From positions 1-16,482 of the forward strand of contig DEKZ01000392.1 of assembly GCA_002354135.1 (NCBI GenBank): 16,482 bases of DNA, in the 5' to 3' direction. The stretch comes from Massilia sp. UBA2709. GTDB taxonomy: Bacteria > Pseudomonadota > Gammaproteobacteria > Burkholderiales > Burkholderiaceae_D. The stretch's first letter is position 1, and each line of letters opens with the position of its first letter. The notes beneath the pieces were generated by a model. That model was not told where the DNA came from. It did no database searches and worked only from the letters and a program-made list of their open reading frames with translations. The position numbers were made by a program, and so were the translations under genes. This document shows, one piece after another, positions 1 to 5,806 of this stretch.

Positions 1-113
1 AGGGCGCGCACCTCGGCCAGGGCCTGCGGATCGACGCGGCGGCCCTTGGGCGCCTCGCGCTTGCGCTGGCGGCTCGGGCCGGCCGGCGCGATCGGGATGA
101 CGGGGTGGTTCAT
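1..113 (-). CDS. N-terminus of a probable NAD(P)H-dependent oxidoreductase subunit E / NuoE-like protein (partial, runs off left edge)
   Basis: Reading the minus strand from an ATG at 113-111 gives 37 complete codons without a stop, beginning MNHPVIPIAPAGPSRQRKRE and continuing with a KGRRVDPQALAEV stretch. A GGAG lies shortly upstream of the ATG (CTGGAGACAGAC-ATG), which supports the start. From memory, this kind of Pro/Lys/Arg-rich leader followed by VDPxALAEV resembles the N-terminus of beta-proteobacterial NAD(P)H-dependent oxidoreductase subunit E proteins. These belong to the NuoE/FdsG-type thioredoxin-like 2Fe-2S family that partners NuoF-like flavoproteins, as in soluble formate dehydrogenases. 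The cluster-binding cysteines would lie outside the window, so the function is a tentative recall. The reading frame and start are more secure than the product name. Confidence 0.5.
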   Translation of the reverse strand, partial: MNHPVIPIAPAGPSRQRKREAPKGRRVDPQALAEVRA

Positions 114-163
114 GTCTGTCTCCAGGACGGCAGCCTGGCGCGGGGGCCGGTTGCCTTGTCATC

Positions 164-182
164 ATGCTTATAGTTCAAGCAT
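164..182. promoter_or_regulatory. Interrupted palindrome, possible operator upstream of the left-edge gene
   Basis: ATGCTTATAGTTCAAGCAT has perfect 6-base arms (ATGCTT/AAGCAT) around a 7-base centre. On the minus strand it contains TATAAG, a plausible -10 element for the gene starting at 113, so a protein bound here would cover that promoter. No good -35 was found at the expected distance. A LysR-type site is possible because oxidoreductase operons of this kind are often under such regulators, but that is inference. Confidence 0.3.
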
Positions 183-239
183 ATGCCAGTTTTCCCGTCA
201 GTTCAATGAATGCTGCATGGCCTGCCCGCGGCCCGCCCC

Positions 240-476
240 CTAGCGCCGCCGCTTCTTCCAGTTGTAGTCCGGCCCGGTGACATCCACGCCCGGGTGGCCG
301 ACCACGTCCGGGTGCTCGGAACACATGGTCACGAAGCGCACGCCCTCGCCGCTGCGCTGGCGCTTGCGTAACTCTTCCATGAACCCCATGGCCTTGACCA
401 TCTCGTCGGTGGCGAAGGCCTGGGCATGCGGTGTGGTTTCCGTTTCCTCGACCATTGTCCAGTACACCATGTACAT
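240..476 (-). CDS. Small conserved-looking hypothetical protein (78 aa)
   Basis: The start is placed at the ATG at 476-474 because a strong Shine-Dalgarno sequence (AAAGGAGT) sits 7 bases upstream. A longer frame opening at 521 would put this site inside the coding region, and a second ATG at 470 is too far from it. The 78-residue product begins MYMVYWTMVEE, has a mid-part rich in charged residues around MEELRKRQR (33-41), a VRFVTMCSEHPDVVGHPG segment (46-63) and a very basic end, NWKKRRR (72-78). There is no signal peptide or membrane segment, so it is probably cytoplasmic. I have a sense of similar short proteins in Burkholderiales but cannot name a family or function. It has its own leader region and lies 126 bases from the next minus-strand gene, so operon membership is unclear. 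Confidence 0.75.
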   Translation of the reverse strand: MYMVYWTMVEETETTPHAQAFATDEMVKAMGFMEELRKRQRSGEGVRFVTMCSEHPDVVGHPGVDVTGPDYNWKKRRR

Positions 477-482
477 CGGCTG

Positions 483-490
483 ACTCCTTT
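483..490 (-). promoter_or_regulatory. Ribosome binding site that fixes the start of the 78-aa gene
   Basis: On the minus strand this reads AAAGGAGT, with 7 bases from GGAG to the ATG at 476. It is the clearest Shine-Dalgarno sequence I found in the window and rules out the upstream start at 521. Confidence 0.75.
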
Positions 491-520
491 CACCGGCCAG
501 AATGTCTTGCCGAACAGGCA

Positions 521-526
521 ATTATG
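521..526 (-). promoter_or_regulatory. Candidate -10 element for the 78-aa gene
   Basis: The minus strand reads CATAAT here, five of six matches to TATAAT, in the AT-richer gap upstream of the gene. Transcription would begin near 514, giving a leader of roughly 38 bases that includes the ribosome binding site. No convincing -35 hexamer was found at 16-18 bases. Confidence 0.3.
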
Positions 527-621
527 ACACAATTTTGCATTTCATGGACTCGCAATGTCGCACGTTTTAGAGACAGATCAATGTTATTTAGCAGAGGAAA
601 CGGATACGAAGACAAAAAGTA

Positions 622-631
622 GGACTAGTCC
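622..631. repeat. 10-base perfect palindrome in the upstream region of the GH1-RmlD gene
   Basis: GGACTAGTCC is self-complementary. It sits in the intergenic stretch 477-722, which is clearly more AT-rich than its surroundings and separates the divergent 78-aa gene and GH1-RmlD gene. It could be half of an operator. It could also be chance. Confidence 0.25.
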
Positions 632-686
632 GAAATTTCCTCGTTATGTTCGCCATCTCACACAAACAGGGCTATGAGGCCGTTAG

Positions 687-710
687 GCTTTAGGTTGTCT
701 TCACTAAAGC
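687..710 (+). promoter_or_regulatory. Leader hairpin just upstream of the GH1-RmlD start
   Basis: GCTTTAG (687-693) and CTAAAGC (704-710) are perfect inverted 7-base arms around a 10-base loop. The right arm ends 12 bases before the ATG at 723 and directly abuts AGGT, the only weak ribosome-binding candidate for that gene. A translational control hairpin or an operator are both possible. There is no T-tract, so it is not a terminator. Confidence 0.35.
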
Positions 711-722
711 AGGTAGACCCTC

Positions 723-2984
723 ATGAACATTGACAAGCAAATCCAGCCGGAATCCGTACCAGAGCTGGCGCTTTGGGGCGGACTCGAATGCACCGTCAAC
801 CGCGTACGCGATCGATATTTCAGTCAGATGGACCGCAACGGCCACGCTGACCGCCTCCAGGACATCGAGCGCTTCGCCTCGCTCGGCATCAAAGCCATCC
901 GCTATCCCGTGCTGTGGGAGCGCACCGCGCCGAACGGCATCGAGAGCGCCGACTGGTCCTGGTCCGATGCACGTCTTCCTGCCCTGCAGCGGCTCGGCGT
1001 CACCCCGATCGTCGGCCTGGTCCACCATGGCAGCGGCCCGGAGCACACCAGCCTGGTCGACCCAGCCTTCCCCGAAAAGCTCGCCGAGTACGCCGGTGCG
1101 GTAGCTGCACGCTACCCCTGGGCCGAGTACTACACCCCGGTCAACGAACCGTTGACCACGGCGCGCTTCTCGGGTCTGGCAGGCGTCTGGTACCCCCACG
1201 GGAAAAGCCATCAGACCTTCGTGCAGGCGCTCCTGATCGAGAGCCGCGCCACGGTGCTGTCGATGCGCGCCATCCGCGCCGTCAACCCCGAGGCCAAGCT
1301 GGTGCAGACCGACGACCTGTCGAAAACCTACGGCACGCCCGAGATGCAGTGGCTGGCGGACTTCTTCAACGAACGGCGCTGGCTGGGCTGGGACCTCCTG
1401 TGCGGCATGGTCGACCAGGAACACGCGCTGTGGGATTACCTGCTCAAGTCCGGCGCAACGCCGGAAGACCTGCTGTGGTTCCGCGAGAACCCCTGCCCGC
1501 CCGACATCATCGGCGTCAACTACTATGCCACCAGCGAGCGCTGGCTCGACCACCGCACCGAGCGTTATCCGAAGGACCGCTGCCACGAGTACGACGGCGT
1601 GCCCCATGCGGACATCGAAACCCCGCGCGTGCTGGCCACGCCGACCCCGGGCATCGGCCCGCTGCTGCAGGAAACCTGGGAGCGCTACGGCCTGCCGATC
1701 GCGATCACCGAGGCCCACATCGACGCCAACCGCGAAGACCAGATGCGCTGGCTGCTCGAGATCTGGAATGCGGCCAAGAAGGTGCAGGCCGGCGGCGCCG
1801 ACGTGCGCGCTGTCACGGTCTGGGCCCTGCTCGGCTCCTACGACTGGAACTGCCTGGTGACCGAATGCCGCGGCTATTACGAGCCGGGTCCGTTCGACGT
1901 GCGCGGGCCGGAGCCGCGTCCGACCGCGGTGGCCACCCTGATGCGCGAACTCTCGTCCGGCCGTCCGCTGACCAATCCGGTGCTGCAGGGCCAGGGCTGG
2001 TGGCGCCGGCCCGGGCGCTTCCTGTGCAAGCCAGTCGCCACGCGCACGGCGGTGGCCGACATCGCGGTGCGCAACCAGTTCAAGTCGCAGCACGTGCAGC
2101 CCATCCTGATCACCGGCGCCACCGGCACCCTGGGCTCGGCCTTCGCCCGCATCTGCGAAAAGCGCAACCTCGCACACCACGTGCTGACGCGCCAGGAGAT
2201 GGACATCACCGATCCGGCCTCGGTCGAAGCGGCGATCCAGCGCTTCAAGCCCTGGGCCATCATCAACGCCGGCGGCTACGTGCGCGTCGACGAGGCCGAG
2301 ACCGATGCCGAAGCCTGCATGTTCGCCAACACGCACGGCCCGACGGTGCTGGCCCTGGCCTGCATCCGCCACGCGATCCGCTTCATAACCTTCTCGAGCG
2401 ACCTGGTGTTCGACGGCGGCAAGGACACGCCCTACGTCGAGTCCGACCCGGTGGCGCCGCTGGGCGTCTACGGGCGCAGCAAGGCAGAAGCCGAGCGCCG
2501 CGTGCTGGAAGCCGACCCGCAGGCGCTGGTGATCCGCACCAGCTCCTTCTTCGGCCCCTGGGACCGCCATAACTTCGTGACCCAGGCGCTCCATGCCCTG
2601 CGGTCGGGCCAGCCGTTCGCGGCGTCGAACGACCTGGTGGTTTCGCCGACCTACGTCCCCGACCTGGTCAACACCAGCCTCGACCTGCTGATCGACCGCG
2701 AGCGCGGCATCTGGCACCTGAGCAACGGCGAAGCCGTGACCTGGGCCGAACTGGCGCGCAAGGCGGCCGACGTGGCGGGCATCGACGCCGGCAGCCTGCA
2801 GGAGCGTTCAGCGGCCGAATCCGGCTACGTGGCGGTGCGTCCCCACTACTCGGCCCTGGGCAGCGAGCGCGGCCTGCTGCTGCCCTCGCTCGACGACGCC
2901 CTGGCGCGCTACCTCAAGGCGCTCGAGGAGCACGCCAGCGACGACGGCGAACTCGCCGGCGAAGCGGCGCACTACGCGAGCTGA
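723..2984 (+). CDS. Fusion protein: GH1-type glycosidase domain + RmlD-type dTDP-4-dehydrorhamnose reductase domain (753 aa)
   Basis: Residues 15-415 look like a glycoside hydrolase family 1 TIM barrel. LVHHGSG (99-105) matches the substrate-binding His strand, TPVNEP (138-143) carries the acid/base Glu142, GVNYY (264-268) is typical, ITEAH (328-332) places the nucleophile Glu330, and WALLGSYDWN (367-376) matches the end of the barrel. Residues 459-735 form an RmlD/SDR-type reductase with a Rossmann glycine motif GATGTLG (465-471), SSDLVFDG (558-565, usual STDYVFDG) and the catalytic YGRSK (583-587). Both active sites look intact. RmlD enzymes make dTDP-L-rhamnose with NAD(P)H; GH1 enzymes cleave beta-glycosides. 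There is no signal peptide, so the protein should be cytoplasmic. The ATG at 723 has only a weak AGGT upstream. The gene is followed by a terminator, so it is probably transcribed alone. The real substrate is unknown, and the fusion may act on an activated sugar or oligosaccharide. Confidence 0.85.
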   Translation: MNIDKQIQPESVPELALWGGLECTVNRVRDRYFSQMDRNGHADRLQDIERFASLGIKAIRYPVLWERTAPNGIESADWSWSDARLPALQRLGVTPIVGLVHHGSGPEHTSLVDPAFPEKLAEYAGAVAARYPWAEYYTPVNEPLTTARFSGLAGVWYPHGKSHQTFVQALLIESRATVLSMRAIRAVNPEAKLVQTDDLSKTYGTPEMQWLADFFNERRWLGWDLLCGMVDQEHALWDYLLKSGATPEDLLWFRENPCPPDIIGVNYYATSERWLDHRTERYPKDRCHEYDGVPHADIETPRVLATPTPGIGPLLQETWERYGLPIAITEAHIDANREDQMRWLLEIWNAAKKVQAGGADVRAVTVWALLGSYDWNCLVTECRGYYEPGPFDVRGPEPRPTAVATLMRELSSGRPLTNPVLQGQGWWRRPGRFLCKPVATRTAVADIAVRNQFKSQHVQPILITGATGTLGSAFARICEKRNLAHHVLTRQEMDITDPASVEAAIQRFKPWAIINAGGYVRVDEAETDAEACMFANTHGPTVLALACIRHAIRFITFSSDLVFDGGKDTPYVESDPVAPLGVYGRSKAEAERRVLEADPQALVIRTSSFFGPWDRHNFVTQALHALRSGQPFAASNDLVVSPTYVPDLVNTSLDLLIDRERGIWHLSNGEAVTWAELARKAADVAGIDAGSLQERSAAESGYVAVRPHYSALGSERGLLLPSLDDALARYLKALEEHASDDGELAGEAAHYAS

Positions 2985-3002
2985 CGCGGCTTGACGGCCC
3001 TG

Positions 3003-3039
3003 CCGCCGCCCGGCGCGAGCATGCGCTGGCGGCGGTTTT
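3003..3039 (+). terminator. Rho-independent terminator after the GH1-RmlD gene
   Basis: CCGCCGCC (3003-3010) pairs with GGCGGCGG (3028-3035), with an additional GCGC/GCGC pairing inside the loop, and TTTT follows at 3036-3039. It begins 18 bases after the stop codon, a normal terminator position. It separates this gene from the GT25 gene downstream. Confidence 0.7.
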
Positions 3040-3141
3040 CATTTGCGGCCCCGCCCGTGGCCCGCACGCCGCCGGGCCGATCGGGTAACATTGCGCCTGT
3101 GCCGGCATCGTCCGGTCATTCAGCATCCTTACAGGCTTACC

Positions 3142-3873
3142 TTGAAAATACTTGTCATCAGTCTTCCGAAGAGCGTCGAGCGGCGCGCCCGCGCGGCGCA
3201 GAAACTCGGCGAGCGCCATCTCCCCTTCGAATTCATCGACGCCGTCGACGGCCGGGTCGACAAGCATCCCTACCTCCAGCACTACGACGAGAAAAGCTTC
3301 CTGGTGCACCGGCGCCGGCGCGCCGCGCCGGGCGAGCTGGGCTGCTATGTCAGCCACCTGCTGGCCTGGGAACGCTGCATCGCGCTGAACGAACCGGTGG
3401 TGGTGCTGGAAGACGATTTCGAGCTCACCCCCGACTTCGAAGGCGGCGTGGATTATGTCGGCCAGTTCGCCGAGAAGGTGTCGTTCGTGCGCCTGGAGCC
3501 GCTGGAGAAGCACACCGTCATCACCTCGGACAAGGGGGGGCGTTTCAGCCTGGTCAAGCAGCTCGACGTCGGCATGTGCATGACCGGCTACGTGATCACC
3601 CCGCACGGCGCGAAGCGCCTGCTGGAACATGCGCGCACGATCCGCGCGCCGATCGACCTGTTCCTGAAGTACACCTTCGACCACGGGGAGCTGATCCATG
3701 CCGTGGTGCCGCACGGCGTCTATCCGACCCACGCCGATTCCGTGATCGGCATCGATGTGCGCAACCAGCGCGAAAAGGGGTTCATGCTGGGGTTGAAGCG
3801 GTTTGCTTATAAGACCTTCTATCGCTTCGCCAACCTGTTTACCAACCTGGCGAACGGGTTGCGGAAGTTCTAA
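3142..3873 (+). CDS. Glycosyltransferase family 25 protein (LPS biosynthesis type, 243 aa)
   Basis: The product reads (M)KILVISLPKSVERRARA at the N-terminus, the standard opening of GT25 enzymes. GELGCYVSHLLAWERC (64-79) and VVVLEDDFEL (86-95, acidic LEDD at 89-92) follow. A TGYVITPHGAKRLLE region (148-162) and a late HGVYPTH (191-197) also fit. GT25 enzymes transfer galactose or similar sugars to LPS/LOS core or glycans in the cytoplasm. I chose the TTG at 3142 because it places the hydrophobic KILVISL strand at residue 2. The in-frame ATG at 3043 would add 33 Arg/Pro-rich residues unlike the family. A weak AGG lies about 7 bases upstream of the TTG. The length fits the family (about 240-270). 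The C-terminus (220-243) is basic and aromatic, possibly membrane-contacting. It is convergent with msbA. Confidence 0.85.
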   Translation: MKILVISLPKSVERRARAAQKLGERHLPFEFIDAVDGRVDKHPYLQHYDEKSFLVHRRRRAAPGELGCYVSHLLAWERCIALNEPVVVLEDDFELTPDFEGGVDYVGQFAEKVSFVRLEPLEKHTVITSDKGGRFSLVKQLDVGMCMTGYVITPHGAKRLLEHARTIRAPIDLFLKYTFDHGELIHAVVPHGVYPTHADSVIGIDVRNQREKGFMLGLKRFAYKTFYRFANLFTNLANGLRKF

Positions 3874-3899
3874 CGGCCACGCGGCTATTCTTGCGTCAT

Positions 3900-3979
3900 G
3901 GTGGGCACGGGGCGCCCACCCTACGGATCAGCATCCGTTGCAGGTCGGTCTGTCGTAGGGTGGGCGCCCCGTGCCCACC
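3900..3979. repeat. Inverted pair of REP-like palindromic repeats (BIME-like)
   Basis: A 26-base arm at 3900-3925 is repeated as its exact reverse complement at 3954-3979, with a 28-base centre. Each arm also contains a small palindrome, GTGGGC...GCCCAC, and ends in CCCTACG (or CGTAGGG). This composition is that of the GTAGGGTGGGC-type dispersed intergenic repeats common in proteobacteria. It lies between two convergent genes, a typical REP location. In RNA it would form a very stable hairpin that could protect the 3' end of the GT25 mRNA. Confidence 0.75.
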
Positions 3980-4004
3980 TTTCAGATTAGCCAATACCAT
4001 CAAG

Positions 4005-4045
4005 AAAAACGCCTCGGGTTGCGGCGCGCAACCCGAGGCGTTTTT
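4005..4045. terminator. Bidirectional Rho-independent terminator between GT25 and msbA
   Basis: Perfect 17-base inverted arms at 4005-4021 and 4029-4045 surround a 7-base loop. The GC-rich stem core (CGCCTCGGGTTG) is flanked by AAAAA on one side and TTTTT on the other, so it can terminate transcription from both the GT25 gene (plus) and the waaL-msbA operon (minus). Confidence 0.92.
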
Positions 4046-4075
4046 CGTTTCTCCCTCGACCGTTGCCGGCTTGCG

Positions 4076-5806
4076 TCAGGCGTTGGTCGCCGCCGCAAAC
4101 TGCAGGCGGTACAAATTCGCGTACATGCCGTTCGCGGCCAGCAGCTCGTCGTGCGTGCCCTGTTCGACGATGCGGCCCGCTTCCATCACCACGATGCGGT
4201 CGGCCCGTTCGATGGTCGACAGGCGGTGCGCGATCACGAGCGTGGTGCGGCCCGACATCAGAGTGTCGAGCGCGGCCTGGACCGCGCGCTCGGATTCGTT
4301 GTCGAGCGCGGAGGTCGCCTCGTCCAGGATCAGGACCGGCGCATCCTTGTAGATCGCGCGCGCGATCGCCACGCGCTGGCGCTGGCCGCCCGACAGGCGC
4401 ATGCCGTTCTCGCCGATCTTCGCTTCCACGCCTTCCGGCAGTTTCGCCACCACGTCGGTCAGGTGGGCGGCCTTGATCGCCGCCGCCAGGCGCTCGTAGT
4501 CGATATCGTCGGCGCCGTAGGCGATGTTGGCGGCCAGCGTGTCGTCGAACAGCACCACGTTCTGGCTCACCATCGCCAGTTGCTGGCGCAGGCTGGCCAT
4601 GGTCAGCTCTTCATACGGAATGCCGTCGAGCAGGATGCGTCCGCCCTGCGGGTCGTAGAAGCGCGTCACCAGGTTGACAAAGGTCGACTTGCCGCCGCCC
4701 GAGACGCCCACCAGGGCCACCGTCTGCCCCGGCTGCACGTCGAGCGTGATGTCGGAGAGGGCCGGCGCCTGGGCTCCCGGATAGGTGAAGCTCACGTGCT
4801 CGAACTGCAAATGGCCCTGGGCGCGCTCGATCGTCCGCGTGCCGGGGTCGTGCTCGACCGGCGCGTCGATGATCGAGAACACGGTCTCTGCGGCCGCGAT
4901 CCCGCGCTGCATCGGGCCATTCACCTCGGCCAGGGACTTGAGCGGCGTGAGCAGCATCAGCATCATGGTGGTGAAGTTGGTGAATTCGCCGACCGTCATG
5001 TCGGACTGGATCGCCATCACGATCACCACCGACACCGCCACCGCGGTGGCCACCTGGGTGATCGGCGTGGTGGCGGCAAAGGCGACCGTCATGCGCTGCG
5101 AGAAGCCGCGCATGGCTTCGCTGCGCCGCTCGAAACGGCGGCGCTCGTAGCTCTCGCCGGCAAACACACGGATCACCTGGTGGCCGCGCGTGGCTTCCTC
5201 GACCACCTGGGTCATCTCGGCGGTGACGCGCTGGTTCTCGCGGTTCAGGCGGCGCAGGCGGCCGGTGGTGGTGCGCACGATCACGGCGGTCAGCGGCACC
5301 ACGACCATCGCGATCAGGGTCAGGCGCCAGTTCAGGTACAGCAGCGCGCCGAGCAGGCCGACGACCACCAGCACGTCGCGCACGTAGGCGACGAAGACCG
5401 AGTTGATCATGTCGACCACCTGGCGCACGTCGCCGATCACGGTATTGATGATCTTGCCGGTCGACTCCTCGTGGAAGCGCGCCACCGGCAGGCGCAGCAC
5501 GCGCGAGAAGGCCATGCGGCGCAGGTCGTTGAGCACGCGGCTCAGGACCCAGTTGTTCAGGTAGGCGGTCGAGAAGGTGAACACCCCGCGCAGCGCGAAG
5601 ATCGAGATCAGGATGCCGGGCACCAGCCATAAACTGAATTCGACCTTGTTCGGGCCGAAGCCCTTGTCGAGCAGCAGTTCGAGCGCCTTGGCCAGCAGCG
5701 GCTGGGTGGCCGCGGTGCCGGCCATCGCGAACAGCGCCAGGAAGGCGCGCGAGCGGTAGGGTTTGACGATCGCCAGCAGGCGTTTGACGATGGTGCTAGT
5801 TTCCAA
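4076..5806 (-). CDS. msbA: Lipid A export ABC transporter, ATP-binding/permease protein MsbA (576 aa)
   Basis: This is a half-size ABC exporter: an N-terminal six-helix membrane domain (about 18-300) and a C-terminal nucleotide-binding domain. The latter has Walker A GVSGGGKST (367-375), Q-loop Gln415, signature LSGGQRQR (471-478), Walker B VLILDEATSALD (491-502) and H-loop His527. MsbA flips lipid A-core from the inner to the outer leaflet of the inner membrane using ATP. Length (about 580) and the motif set fit MsbA. The context with a WaaL-like ligase supports lipid A-core export over a drug exporter, though the sequence alone does not exclude a related exporter. The start is a TTG at 5806-5804 that overlaps the end of the upstream gene by 11 bases, with only a weak purine-rich AGAAAG before it. 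The next in-frame ATG would remove 27 residues, including the start of the first membrane helix. It is the last gene of the minus-strand operon and is closed by the bidirectional terminator. Confidence 0.88.
   Translation of the reverse strand: METSTIVKRLLAIVKPYRSRAFLALFAMAGTAATQPLLAKALELLLDKGFGPNKVEFSLWLVPGILISIFALRGVFTFSTAYLNNWVLSRVLNDLRRMAFSRVLRLPVARFHEESTGKIINTVIGDVRQVVDMINSVFVAYVRDVLVVVGLLGALLYLNWRLTLIAMVVVPLTAVIVRTTTGRLRRLNRENQRVTAEMTQVVEEATRGHQVIRVFAGESYERRRFERRSEAMRGFSQRMTVAFAATTPITQVATAVAVSVVIVMAIQSDMTVGEFTNFTTMMLMLLTPLKSLAEVNGPMQRGIAAAETVFSIIDAPVEHDPGTRTIERAQGHLQFEHVSFTYPGAQAPALSDITLDVQPGQTVALVGVSGGGKSTFVNLVTRFYDPQGGRILLDGIPYEELTMASLRQQLAMVSQNVVLFDDTLAANIAYGADDIDYERLAAAIKAAHLTDVVAKLPEGVEAKIGENGMRLSGGQRQRVAIARAIYKDAPVLILDEATSALDNESERAVQAALDTLMSGRTTLVIAHRLSTIERADRIVVMEAGRIVEQGTHDELLAANGMYANLYRLQFAAATNA

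Noticed and set aside
46..243. Plus-strand 65-codon open frame at the left end
   Set aside because: It is opposite the better supported minus-strand start at 113 (with a GGAG site) and has no ribosome site or recognisable features.
914..2572. Plus-strand open frame of 552 codons within the GH1-RmlD gene
   Set aside because: Wrong frame: Arg/Pro/Ala/His-rich product without motifs, inside a frame with intact active sites.
690..2717. Minus-strand open frame of 675 codons opposite the GH1-RmlD gene
   Set aside because: Antisense shadow of a gene with clear catalytic motifs; composition is that of mirrored GC-rich codons.
3971..5632. Plus-strand open frame of 553 codons opposite msbA
   Set aside because: Antisense shadow; it also runs through the bidirectional terminator.
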